From the NCBI GenBank assembly GCA_002409375.1, contig DHNF01000152.1, positions 1 through 5,914 on the forward strand: a stretch of 5,914 bases of DNA. The letters are read 5' to 3'. Position 1 is the first letter of the stretch. Every line of letters starts with the position of its first letter. Under the pieces are notes generated by a model. The model searched no databases. It was given only the letters and a program-made list of their open reading frames with translations, and was not told where the DNA came from. Below, one piece after another: positions 1-5,863 of the stretch. A program made the position numbers and the translations under genes. Origin of the DNA: Ruminococcaceae bacterium UBA5423 (GTDB lineage Bacteria > Bacillota > Clostridia > Oscillospirales > Acutalibacteraceae).

Positions 1-394
1 TAAATGCCAGGACTTCGCCGCCGACGTTCTCACTGCGTGCCTTCTTGTCTGTCATGACACCCTTTGATGTGGAAACAATGGCGGTTCCGATGCCCTTAAG
101 CACTCTGGGCATATTCTCGCTGTTTGAATAAATACGCAGTCCGGGCTTGGAAACTCTCCGCAGGCCCAACAAAACCGGCGTTTTAGACGGACCCTGGTAC
201 TTAAGGAAAATGCGAATAATACCCTGCTTGTCATCTTTGATAAACTGATAATTTTTGATATATCCCTCGTCAACAAGAATCTGGGCAATAGCCTTCTTCA
301 TGTTGGAAGCGGGGATATCAACCGAATCGTGTTTGGCCGAATTTGCATTGCGTATTCTCGTCAGCATATCGGCAATGGTATCGGTGATTTGCAT
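1..394 (-). CDS. rpsH: 30S ribosomal protein S8, C-terminus cut by window edge
   Basis: S8 is a primary 16S rRNA binder of the central domain and platform, needed early in 30S assembly; in E. coli it also represses the spc operon by binding its mRNA. The minus strand gives 131 residues, starting [18 protein letters not shown], the classic S8 opening, and ending near VGGEVLAF. The middle carries the expected [13 protein letters not shown] segment and the C-terminal part has [19 protein letters not shown]. The family is usually about 130-133 residues, so only one to three codons plus the stop should lie beyond position 1. The ATG at 392-394 is preceded by an excellent site, AAAGGAGGTT at 401-410, 6 nt upstream. 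It follows S14 by 25 nt. No frameshift or internal stop is seen. Confidence 0.97.
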   Translation of the reverse strand, partial: MQITDTIADMLTRIRNANSAKHDSVDIPASNMKKAIAQILVDEGYIKNYQFIKDDKQGIIRIFLKYQGPSKTPVLLGLRRVSKPGLRIYSNSENMPRVLKGIGTAIVSTSKGVMTDKKARSENVGGEVLAF

Positions 395-419
395 TCCGTC
401 AACCTCCTTTAGCTATTGC

Positions 420-605
420 TTACCAGCTTGCTTTCCGCACGCCGGGAATCTCACCATTATAGGCGAGCTCTCTGAAACAAATACGGCATACACCGTATTT
501 ACGCAGATAGGCGTGGGGACGCCCGCAGATTTTGCATCGGTTATACCGGCGTGTTGAATATTTGGGTGTGCGCATTTGCTTGTATCTCATGGATGTTTTT
601 GCCAC
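420..605 (-). CDS. rpsN: 30S ribosomal protein S14, short zinc-binding (type Z) form
   Basis: S14 sits in the 30S head next to S3 and S19 and is needed for late assembly. The product is 61 residues, the length of the zinc-containing C+ form (also named rpsZ); the zinc-free form is about 89-101. Two CxxC pairs, C24-x2-C27 and C40-x2-C43, supply the four zinc ligands. The C-terminal [18 protein letters not shown] is highly conserved. Translation starts at GTG (603-605) and gives MAKTSM, matching the family start; the next in-frame ATG is residue 6. The site AAGGAGGGG at 611-619 is 5 nt upstream and fits the GTG. The gene lies 12 nt after L5 and 25 nt before S8. Dependence on zinc is known for the family; regulation by Zur is not visible here. 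Confidence 0.98.
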   Translation of the reverse strand: MAKTSMRYKQMRTPKYSTRRYNRCKICGRPHAYLRKYGVCRICFRELAYNGEIPGVRKASW

Positions 606-617
606 GGTATCCCCTCC

Positions 618-1157
618 TTAACTTTGAAATGGAGCGCCCATAAGTGTGAGCAGCTCGCGTGCTTCTTCATCGGTTTTTGCGGTGGTTACAAAGCATATAT
701 CCATGCCCCGCACCCTGTCAATCTTGTCATAATCTATTTCGGGAAATATAAGCTGTTCCTTGATGCCCAGGTTATAATTGCCGCGGCCGTCGAATGAATT
801 GGGATTCATTCCGCGAAAATCTCGAACACGCGGCAGTGCAACGTTGAACAGCCTGTCAAGAAATTCGTACATACGCTGTCCGCGAAGTGTAACCTTTGCA
901 CCTATATTCATGCCTTCCCGAAGCTTAAAGTTAGCTACCGACTTTTTCGCCTTGCACACCAACGGGCGCTGTCCTGTAATTGCAGATAAATCTGCAATTA
1001 TTGACTCAATTACCTTGGCGTTTTCACGCGCTTCTCCCGTGGTTACATTTATAACAATCTTATTAAGTTTGGGAACCTGCATAACGCTTTTATAGCCGAA
1101 TTTTTTCATCATTGCAGGAATAACATCCTGCTTGTAAAACTCCAGCACTCTGGCCAT
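618..1157 (-). CDS. rplE: 50S ribosomal protein L5
   Basis: L5 binds 5S rRNA with L18 and anchors it in the central protuberance; it also reaches the 30S head (bridge B1b) and touches P-site tRNA. The product is 179 residues, the normal length. Diagnostic stretches are [20 protein letters not shown] (about 82-101), [20 protein letters not shown] (109-128), and the tail with [14 protein letters not shown] (141-154). The usual NMGVGEA-like motif near residues 37-43 reads NVTTGEA here, a modest variation. The ATG at 1155-1157 has AAGGAGGTT (1166-1174) 8 nt upstream; that site overlaps the stop codon of L24, which should couple their translation. An 11-bp perfect inverted repeat lies within residues 53-61. 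Neighbours are L24 upstream (15 nt gap) and S14 downstream (12 nt gap). Confidence 0.98.
   Translation of the reverse strand: MARVLEFYKQDVIPAMMKKFGYKSVMQVPKLNKIVINVTTGEARENAKVIESIIADLSAITGQRPLVCKAKKSVANFKLREGMNIGAKVTLRGQRMYEFLDRLFNVALPRVRDFRGMNPNSFDGRGNYNLGIKEQLIFPEIDYDKIDRVRGMDICFVTTAKTDEEARELLTLMGAPFQS
977..1000. repeat. Near-perfect palindrome inside the L5 gene
   Basis: The arms TAATTGCAGAT (977-987) and ATCTGCAATTA (990-1000) are exact reverse complements, 11 nt each, with only AA between them. In mRNA sense they cover L5 residues 54-60 (I-A-D-L-S-A-I) plus flanking bases. In mRNA this could fold as a roughly 10-bp AU-rich stem with a 4-nt loop. No T-run follows on either strand, so it does not look like a terminator. 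It may be chance codon composition. Confidence 0.85.
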
Positions 1158-1172
1158 TTGCTGTTAACCTCC

Positions 1173-1493
1173 TTAGACGGTTTCGCCACATCGCCGGCAA
1201 ATACGCGACTTGGTTCCATCGGCGAATTTTTTATTCCCGACGCGTGTCGGCTTGTTGCAGTGAGGGCAAATAACCATGACCTTGGATGCATACATAGCTC
1301 CTGCAGATTCGATTATGCCACCCGGATCACCCATTTTACGCGGCTTAACGTGCTTTTTCACCATGTTGCGGCCCTCTACGATGACCTTTCCTTCTTTGGG
1401 ACTTACTTCGAGCACCTTGCCCTTTTTGCCGCGGTCGTCGCCGCTGATTATCAGGACGGTGTCGTCTTTTTTTACATGAAGTTTTTTATTCAT
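1173..1493 (-). CDS. rplX: 50S ribosomal protein L24
   Basis: L24 is one of the two proteins that start 50S assembly, binding the 5' domain of 23S rRNA, and it sits near the tunnel exit. With the ATG at 1491-1493 the product is 106 residues. An N-terminal KOW-type segment is seen at about 6-30 (HVKKDDTVLIISGDDRGKKG). The middle has VKPRKMGDPGGIIE (about 49-62). The C-terminal part has C76-x2-C79 and C99-x2-C102, a zinc-knuckle-like pair found in many bacterial L24 but absent from others. A longer reading from a GTG at 1500-1502 (adding MAK) is possible but unlikely, because that GTG is part of the ribosome binding site GGGAGGTG; the ATG then sits 6 nt after it. L14 ends 15 nt upstream and L5 begins 15 nt downstream. 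Confidence 0.97.
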   Translation of the reverse strand: MNKKLHVKKDDTVLIISGDDRGKKGKVLEVSPKEGKVIVEGRNMVKKHVKPRKMGDPGGIIESAGAMYASKVMVICPHCNKPTRVGNKKFADGTKSRICRRCGETV

Positions 1494-1499
1494 TTTCGC

Positions 1500-1507
1500 C
1501 ACCTCCC
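1500..1507 (-). promoter_or_regulatory. Ribosome binding site that fixes the L24 start
   Basis: In mRNA sense this reads GGGAGGTG, a strong match to the 16S anti-Shine-Dalgarno. Six bases (GCGAAA) separate it from the ATG at 1491-1493. Its last three bases are an in-frame GTG, which would leave no spacer if used as a start. The ATG is therefore the preferred L24 start. Confidence 0.85.
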
Positions 1508-1508
1508 A

Positions 1509-1877
1509 TCAAAGCACTTCGGGGGCAAGGCTTAGGATTTTAAGATAATCCTTTTCACGTAATTCCCTTGCTACCGGTCCAAATATACGTGTACCTCTGG
1601 GGTTTTTATCATCACGTATTATTACTGCTGCATTTTCATCAAAACGAATATATGTGCCGTCATCGCGCCGAACCCCTTTTGCCGAACGAACGATTACGGC
1701 CCTTATGACTTCACCTTTTTTGACAACGCTGCCGGGTGTGGCTTTTTTGACCGAAGCCACAATGACGTCGCCAATATTTGCATACCTTCTGCCGGAACCA
1801 CCTAAAACGCGAATGCACATTATTTCTTTCGCGCCGGTGTTGTCGGCAACTTTAAGGCGGGATTGCTGTTGAATCAC
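1509..1877 (-). CDS. rplN: 50S ribosomal protein L14
   Basis: L14 is a beta-barrel 23S rRNA binder on the interface side of the 50S subunit; it forms bridge B8 with 16S helix 14 and is the docking site of the silencing factor RsfS. The product is 122 residues, exactly the typical bacterial length. It opens [18 protein letters not shown] and contains [16 protein letters not shown] (about 22-37), [17 protein letters not shown] (about 71-87) and [16 protein letters not shown] (about 92-107). It starts at GTG (1875-1877), whose position is set by the family N-terminus and by AAAGGAGGAA (1884-1893) 6 nt upstream. In E. coli this gene begins the spc operon; here it follows S17 by only 30 nt with no terminator, so it is probably read through from the S10 genes. 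Confidence 0.98.
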   Translation of the reverse strand: MIQQQSRLKVADNTGAKEIMCIRVLGGSGRRYANIGDVIVASVKKATPGSVVKKGEVIRAVIVRSAKGVRRDDGTYIRFDENAAVIIRDDKNPRGTRIFGPVARELREKDYLKILSLAPEVL

Positions 1878-1907
1878 AAGTCGTTCCTCCTTTCAGTAAA
1901 GCCGACA

Positions 1908-2165
1908 TTACTTGGCTTTGACAACAATTCTTGTTACACGCCATCTTTTATCTTTGGATAAAGGACGCGTTTCCATTATTGCGACACGGTCGCCTATGCG
2001 GCATTCATTGTTCTCATCATGAGCTTTAAGCTTAATTGTTCGCTTAATAATTTTCTTGTAAAGCGGATGGCGAACATTGTCTTCAATAGCAACAACTACG
2101 GTTTTATCCATTTTGTCGCTGACAACCTCGCCAACGCGAGTTTTTCTAAGATTACGATCACTCAC
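1908..2165 (-). CDS. rpsQ: 30S ribosomal protein S17
   Basis: S17 is an OB-fold primary binder of the 16S 5' domain, important early in 30S assembly. The product is 85 residues, as expected. Family signatures are [19 protein letters not shown] (about 7-25), [20 protein letters not shown] (32-51), CRIGDRVAI (55-63) and [13 protein letters not shown] (65-77). Translation starts at GTG (2163-2165), giving [12 protein letters not shown]; no in-frame ATG exists before the conserved core. The site AAGGAGGAG (2172-2180) is 6 nt upstream and matches this GTG. It follows L29 by 18 nt and precedes L14 by 30 nt. Confidence 0.98.
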   Translation of the reverse strand: MSDRNLRKTRVGEVVSDKMDKTVVVAIEDNVRHPLYKKIIKRTIKLKAHDENNECRIGDRVAIMETRPLSKDKRWRVTRIVVKAK

Positions 2166-2183
2166 TGTGCACTCCTCCTTCCG

Positions 2184-2399
2184 TTACGCCTCAGCGCTGT
2201 TTTTAAGCTCATTTTCGCGTAATATTGTTTTTATTATCGCGATTTCTTTTTTAACAGCCTTCAGGCGCATCGGGTTGTCGAGCTGATTGATCGCATGCTG
2301 AAACCGAAGGTTAAACAATTCGGTCTTCAAATCCTTTAGTCTGCCTTGCATTTCATTTTCGGACATTTCACGGATTTTTTCCAATTCACTTGCTTTCAT
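2184..2399 (-). CDS. rpmC: 50S ribosomal protein L29
   Basis: L29 is a small two-helix protein beside L23 at the tunnel exit, where nascent-chain factors dock. The product is 71 residues, slightly above the usual 60-68; the extra lies in the polar C-terminal tail ELKNSAEA. The core has the expected pattern [20 protein letters not shown] and [20 protein letters not shown], followed by the basic helix with IKTILREN. The ATG at 2397-2399 overlaps the L16 stop as ATGA, so translation is probably coupled; only a weak site, GGTGAG at 2405-2410, lies before it. This is the only complete gene here without a strong Shine-Dalgarno sequence. Confidence 0.97.
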   Translation of the reverse strand: MKASELEKIREMSENEMQGRLKDLKTELFNLRFQHAINQLDNPMRLKAVKKEIAIIKTILRENELKNSAEA

Positions 2400-2890
2400 T
2401 TCTGCTCACCATCCGTTTCCTCTGCACCGGTTACGGCGGCGTTATCCGGCAAATCAGCAACAACATTGTTAGTACCGGCGCCTTTTTCTTTTTTTACAAA
2501 CTTACATTTTATAGGCAGCTTGTTGGCCGCAAGCCTTAGAGCCTCGCGTGCGGCTTCTTCGGAAACACCGCCCATTTCAAACAATATACGCCCGGGTTTT
2601 ACGACTGCAACCCAGTATTCCGGCGAGCCTTTCCCCGAACCCATTCTTGTTTCAGCCGGCTTTTCAGTAACCGGCTTGTCGGGGAATATCTTTATCCATA
2701 CTTGGCCTCCGCGTCTGACATAACGAGTCATGGCAATACGTGCGGCCTCGATTTGATTAGAGGTAATCCAAGCCGGTTCGAGAGCGGCAAGACCGTATTG
2801 ACCATAGTTAATGGTTGTGCCGCGCGTAGCCTTACCGGTCATACGGCCGCGATGAACACGGCGGTATTTGACTCTTTTAGGCATTAGCAT
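2396..2890 (-). CDS. rplP: 50S ribosomal protein L16 with a lengthened C-terminal tail
   Basis: L16 joins the 50S late, organises the A-site region and contacts tRNA; it is related to archaeal and eukaryotic L10e. The core (about 1-132) is standard: [37 protein letters not shown] (33-52), [20 protein letters not shown] (68-87), [18 protein letters not shown] (92-109) and [12 protein letters not shown] (121-132). After that comes a tail of 32 residues, 133-164, rich in Gly, Ala, Asn, Asp and Glu. The total of 164 compares with about 137-145 for most family members. The first ATG (2888-2890), directly after the S3 stop, is preferred over the ATG two codons later: CCTCCTTC at 2901-2908 (GAAGGAGG in mRNA) is 10 nt from the first and 16 nt from the second. 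It overlaps L29 by 4 nt. Confidence 0.97.
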   Translation of the reverse strand: MLMPKRVKYRRVHRGRMTGKATRGTTINYGQYGLAALEPAWITSNQIEAARIAMTRYVRRGGQVWIKIFPDKPVTEKPAETRMGSGKGSPEYWVAVVKPGRILFEMGGVSEEAAREALRLAANKLPIKCKFVKKEKGAGTNNVVADLPDNAAVTGAEETDGEQK

Positions 2891-3556
2891 TTATTTGCGG
2901 CCTCCTTCTCTTTTGGATTTGGCCGTCGTTCCCAACACCTCGCCGCGGTAGATCCATACTTTAACACCGATACGGCCATAAGTGGTGTGGGCTTCGGTAA
3001 ACCCGTAATCAATGTCGGCGCGCAATGTCTGCAGCGGAATGGTGCCCTCATGATAGTGCTCGGTACGCGCGATTTCAGCGCCACCCAACCGACCGGACAC
3101 CTGTGTCTTTATACCTTTTACTCCGAGCCTCATTGCACGGCCGATAGCCTGTTTCATTGCACGTCTGAATGAAGTGCGTTTTTCTAGCTGTGCAGCAATG
3201 CTTTCAGCAACAAGTTGTGCGTTTGCATCCGGGTTGCGCACCTCAACAATGTTGATTAGTGTGGGTTTGCCAAGCATTTTTTGGCATTCCTTGCGCAGCT
3301 TCTCGATTTCGGATCCGCCTTTGCCTATAACAATGCCCGGTCTTGCACAATGAATATTAATGCGAACCCGTGAAGCATCGCGCTCGATTTCAATTTGCGG
3401 AACACCGGCACCGTAAAGCTTAGTTTTAAGATATTTGCGTAGCTTATAGTCGGAAATCAAGGTATCAGCAAATTCGCTTTTCTTGACAAACCAACGAGAG
3501 TTCCAGTCCTTAATAACTCCGACTCTAAGACCTTTCGGATTAACTTTTTGTCCCAT
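2891..3556 (-). CDS. rpsC: 30S ribosomal protein S3
   Basis: S3 lies in the 30S head at the mRNA entry channel and, with S4 and S5, unwinds structured mRNA. The product is 221 residues, in the normal 210-235 range. It opens [19 protein letters not shown] type II KH domain spans roughly residues 38-107 with the GxxG loop GKGG at 78-81. The C-terminal domain contains R131, R132 and K135 in SFRRAMKQA, which align with the E. coli residues implicated in mRNA helicase activity, followed by [17 protein letters not shown]. The ATG at 3554-3556 has AGGAGGAG (3561-3568) 4 nt away, a slightly short spacing unless the upstream half pairs. L22 ends 15 nt upstream; the TAA is directly followed by the L16 ATG, and the L16 ribosome binding site lies within the last S3 codons. 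Confidence 0.98.
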   Translation of the reverse strand: MGQKVNPKGLRVGVIKDWNSRWFVKKSEFADTLISDYKLRKYLKTKLYGAGVPQIEIERDASRVRINIHCARPGIVIGKGGSEIEKLRKECQKMLGKPTLINIVEVRNPDANAQLVAESIAAQLEKRTSFRRAMKQAIGRAMRLGVKGIKTQVSGRLGGAEIARTEHYHEGTIPLQTLRADIDYGFTEAHTTYGRIGVKVWIYRGEVLGTTAKSKREGGRK

Positions 3557-3571
3557 AATACTCCTCCTCGC

Positions 3572-3907
3572 CTATTCCTTTTCCCTGAGCACAAGGGTTA
3601 TGTGTGATGTCCTCTTGTTGATGCGGTACGCACGACCGTGTGCTCTCGGACGGATTCGTTTAAGAATGGGGCCGGGACATACATAACACTCATCGATATA
3701 AAGGCTGCTGCGTTCCATATTGTTGTTGTTTTCTGCATTCGATATGGCCGACTCAAGAAGCTTTTCGAGATATTCGCAAGCCGCCTTTGGAGTATTTTTT
3801 AATATTGCCAGCGCTACGTCAACCGGCTTGTTGCGGATAAGGTCGAGAACAATCGCAACCTTCCGCGGGGAAATACGGGCATATTTAATTTGCGCCCTTG
3901 CTTCCAT
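3572..3907 (-). CDS. rplV: 50S ribosomal protein L22
   Basis: L22 binds all domains of 23S rRNA; its long beta-hairpin lines the exit tunnel at the constriction with L4, a site where changes affect macrolide sensitivity and arrest peptides. The product is 111 residues, the typical size. It begins [20 protein letters not shown], has [11 protein letters not shown] (about 55-65) and the hairpin region [20 protein letters not shown] (about 79-98), then [12 protein letters not shown]. No insertion or deletion is evident in the hairpin. The ATG at 3905-3907 has AAAGGAG (3917-3923) 9 nt upstream. It lies 23 nt after S19 and 15 nt before S3. Confidence 0.98.
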   Translation of the reverse strand: MEARAQIKYARISPRKVAIVLDLIRNKPVDVALAILKNTPKAACEYLEKLLESAISNAENNNNMERSSLYIDECYVCPGPILKRIRPRAHGRAYRINKRTSHITLVLREKE

Positions 3908-3930
3908 TTGGTTTCTCTCCTTTCAGCAGC

Positions 3931-4209
3931 TTATCGGCTGGCGGTCGTTTTGGACCCTGCATGACCTCTAAAGGTGCGGGTGGGAGCAAACTCTCCCAGC
4001 TTGTGACCTACCATATCCTCTGTAATATATACTGGCACATGCTTGCGTCCGTCGTGGACTGCTATCGTATGCCCTACAAAATCCGGAAATATCGTGGAGG
4101 CGCGACTCCATGTTTTCAATATCTTTTTTTCTCCGGCTTTGTTCATTTCCTGAATCCTTTTGAGCAGCGCAGGCTGTACGAAAGGACCCTTCTTTACGCT
4201 TCTACCCAT
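3931..4209 (-). CDS. rpsS: 30S ribosomal protein S19
   Basis: S19 is in the 30S head near S13 and contacts A-site tRNA and the 50S central protuberance (bridge B1a). The product is 92 residues, the normal length. It starts [11 protein letters not shown] and carries the core [20 protein letters not shown] (about 33-52), then [20 protein letters not shown] and [11 protein letters not shown] (about 73-83). The ATG at 4207-4209 has AAAGGAG (4221-4227) 11 nt upstream. Spacers are 20 nt from L2 and 23 nt to L22. Nothing unusual is seen. Confidence 0.98.
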   Translation of the reverse strand: MGRSVKKGPFVQPALLKRIQEMNKAGEKKILKTWSRASTIFPDFVGHTIAVHDGRKHVPVYITEDMVGHKLGEFAPTRTFRGHAGSKTTASR

Positions 4210-4229
4210 AAATAATGAATCTCCTTTCG

Positions 4230-5063
4230 TTACTTACTGCCACGGCGTTTGACAATAAATTTGTCCGTACGGCTGTGACGCGCACGCGTTTTGTACCCCA
4301 GGGTGGGCTTGCCCCACGGTGTAACAGGACTGGGAAGACCTATCGGTGCTTTGCCCTCGCCGCCGCCGTGCGGGTGATCGGTGGGGTTCATAGCAGAACC
4401 TCGAACTGAAGGTCTGAATCCCAAGTGGCGCTTGACACCAGCTTTACCTAATTTGACATTTTCGTGATCGACATTGCCGACCTGTCCGATGGTTGCCATA
4501 CAATTAAGTGGTACATATCTCATTTCGCCTGAGGGCAACCTGATTAAGGCCATGTTGTTTTCCTTGCTCATAAGCTGCGCCATTGTTCCTGCGCTGCGTG
4601 CAAGCTGCGCCCCTTTGCCGGGGTGCATTTCAACATTGTGGATAAATGTTCCGGTGGGAATATTAGAAAGTTTTAAAGCATTGCCGGCCTTAATATCAAC
4701 ATGTTCACCGGATACTACAGTATCCCCGACCTTAAGCCCCTGAGGTGCTATAATATATCTTTTTTCGCCGTCTTCATATTGCACAAGGGCAATATGTGCA
4801 CTGCGGTTCGGATCATATTCAAGTGTGAGCACTTTGGCGGTCATTTCGATTTTATTGCGTTTAAAATCAATAATTCTGTATTTGCGCCGGTTTCCTCCGC
4901 CTCTATGGCGCACTGTAATGCGACCATAACTATTGCGGCCGGCCTTTTTTGTCAGAGGCGCTAAAAGGCTCTTTTCCGGATCCACTTTGGACAGATTGCT
5001 ATAGTCTACTTTTGACATATCGCGTCGTCCGGGAGTGGTCGGCTTATATAACTTTATTGCCAT
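4230..5063 (-). CDS. rplB: 50S ribosomal protein L2
   Basis: L2 is a large, highly conserved 23S rRNA binder needed for subunit association and close to the peptidyl transferase centre. The product is 277 residues, within the usual 273-280. It opens [17 protein letters not shown]. The OB-fold region has [20 protein letters not shown] (41-60); the SH3-like region has [20 protein letters not shown] (138-157). The C-terminal part has [20 protein letters not shown] (220-239), in which H230 aligns with E. coli His229, important for peptidyl transferase activity. It ends with [13 protein letters not shown]. The ATG at 5061-5063 has AGGAGAG (5074-5080) 10 nt upstream. The spacer from L23 is unusually long at 108 nt; the spacer to S19 is 20 nt. 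Confidence 0.98.
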   Translation of the reverse strand: MAIKLYKPTTPGRRDMSKVDYSNLSKVDPEKSLLAPLTKKAGRNSYGRITVRHRGGGNRRKYRIIDFKRNKIEMTAKVLTLEYDPNRSAHIALVQYEDGEKRYIIAPQGLKVGDTVVSGEHVDIKAGNALKLSNIPTGTFIHNVEMHPGKGAQLARSAGTMAQLMSKENNMALIRLPSGEMRYVPLNCMATIGQVGNVDHENVKLGKAGVKRHLGFRPSVRGSAMNPTDHPHGGGEGKAPIGLPSPVTPWGKPTLGYKTRARHSRTDKFIVKRRGSK

Positions 5064-5171
5064 GGTTTTATCACTCTCCTAATCTCTGGCTTAGCGGGAT
5101 ATTTCTCGGTTTAGGCGCCTTGAAATCCCATACGTTGCCCGGCCTTTAAAAAGGCCACTTGTTTCAATAAA
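5064..5171 (-). other. Long L23-L2 spacer with a small hairpin
   Basis: This 108-nt gap is several times longer than any other spacer in the cluster (the rest are 0-30 nt). It holds the L2 ribosome binding site (5074-5080) and a perfect short inverted repeat at 5141-5156. A six-codon ATG-initiated reading frame at 5111-5131 has no ribosome binding site and is not called. No T-tract follows the hairpin, and I see no convincing -35/-10 pair. Its role, if any, is unknown. Confidence 0.7.
5141..5156. repeat. Short inverted repeat in the L23-L2 spacer
   Basis: GGCCTTT (5141-5147) and AAAGGCC (5150-5156) are exact reverse complements around AA. In RNA this would give a GC-based stem of 5-6 bp with a small A/U loop. 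Neither strand has a run of T after it, so an intrinsic terminator is unlikely. It could be an RNA processing site or simply chance. Confidence 0.6.
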
Positions 5172-5462
5172 TTAAAACAAGCCGTCAAAAAACTCTATTG
5201 TTTTAGAATCGTTTGTTAATGTAACGATTGCCTTTTTCCATGAGGGGGTATACCCTTCAAATCTGCCTTGACGGCGAAGGTGTCCCTTCATGCTGACGGT
5301 ATTGACTTTATCGACTTTTACACCGAAAATTTCTTCAACCGCCCTGGCGATTTCGATTTTGTTTGCGCCTTTAGCAACACGAAAAGTGTACTTCTTGTCG
5401 CCTAACAGCCCAACCGATTTTTCTGTAACCACAGGCGCCAAGATAATGTCGCGAGCGTTCAT
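5172..5462 (-). CDS. rplW: 50S ribosomal protein L23
   Basis: L23 sits at the tunnel exit and is the main docking site for trigger factor and the signal recognition particle. The product is 96 residues, as expected. It begins with RDIILAPVVTEKSVGLL; E14 in VTEK aligns with E. coli Glu18, the residue that contacts trigger factor. The core has KIEIARAVEEIFGVKVDKVN (35-54), then SMKGHLRRQGRFEGYTPSWK (57-76) and KAIVTLTNDSKTIEFFDGLF to the end. The ATG at 5460-5462 shares one base with the L4 stop (TAATG). Its ribosome binding site GAGGAGGTG (5471-5479), 8 nt upstream, is inside the last L4 codons, so translation is probably coupled to L4. Confidence 0.98.
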   Translation of the reverse strand: MNARDIILAPVVTEKSVGLLGDKKYTFRVAKGANKIEIARAVEEIFGVKVDKVNTVSMKGHLRRQGRFEGYTPSWKKAIVTLTNDSKTIEFFDGLF

Positions 5463-5863
5463 TATTTGTACACCTCCTCGATTTTTGACACGGCATCTCT
5501 GACGACAATAAATTTGTCGGCATTGAGAATATCATATACATTCAGTGTGTTGACCTGTGCGGTTTTGACACCGGGAATGTTGCGGGATGATTTGATAACA
5601 TTGCTGTCCGACTGCGACAGCACAATCAAAGCCTTGCTGTCGACGCCCAGAGCTCCCAAAACATTCACCATAGTTTTAGTCTTTATTTCATCAAGCTTTA
5701 GCGATTCAACTACAATCATGTCGCCCGATGCAACCTTTGAAGAAAATGCAGATTTGAATGCAAGCCGTCTGACTTTTTTGGGCAGCGAAAGTCTAAAGCT
5801 GCGCGGTTTGGGGCCATGCGCAACTCCACCGTGTGTCCATTGAGGAGAGCGGATTGAGCCGTG
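5462..5863 (-). CDS. rplD: 50S ribosomal protein L4, 5' part missing at a foldback junction
   Basis: L4 binds 23S domain I and sends a loop into the exit tunnel opposite L22; in E. coli it also autoregulates the S10 operon. The minus strand carries 133 C-terminal residues of a protein normally about 200-210 long. They begin HGSIRSPQWTHGGVAHGPKP, continue SLPKKVRRLAFKSAF, and end DAVSKIEEVYK. The frame is open through and beyond 5863, but codons past that point stop resembling L4 and reach an in-frame TGA at 5891-5893 without a start. The expected preceding residues (WRQKGTGHAR) are found on the opposite strand at 5862-5891. The true gene therefore extends past the window and the break lies in the tunnel-loop coding region. 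An internal ATG at 5717-5719 is not a start, since conserved L4 sequence continues well upstream of it. Confidence 0.95.
   Translation of the reverse strand, partial: HGSIRSPQWTHGGVAHGPKPRSFRLSLPKKVRRLAFKSAFSSKVASGDMIVVESLKLDEIKTKTMVNVLGALGVDSKALIVLSQSDSNVIKSSRNIPGVKTAQVNTLNVYDILNADKFIVVRDAVSKIEEVYK

Noticed and set aside
52..288. Minus-strand open frame of 78 codons overlapping S8
   Set aside because: It is in a different frame from the S8 coding sequence, which reads continuously from 394 to the window edge with strong family signatures.
1158..1535. Plus-strand open frame of 125 codons across L24
   Set aside because: It lies opposite the well-conserved L24 gene, has no ribosome binding site or recognisable protein pattern, and is a shadow of the minus-strand codons.
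2346..2723. Plus-strand open frame of 125 codons opposite L16 and L29
   Set aside because: It is fully explained as antisense to rplP and rpmC; its composition is that of a reverse-complement shadow and no family is recognisable.
5111..5131. Six-codon leader peptide in the L23-L2 spacer (MGFQGA)
   Set aside because: It has no Shine-Dalgarno sequence, is very short, and has no link to a terminator-antiterminator pair.
5717..5719. Start codon giving an 85-residue L4
   Set aside because: Conserved L4 sequence (SPQWTHGG, GPKPRSF, LPKKVRRLAF) continues in frame upstream of this ATG.
5466..5843. Plus-strand open frame of 125 codons opposite L4
   Set aside because: It is antisense to clearly conserved L4 coding sequence and has no independent support.
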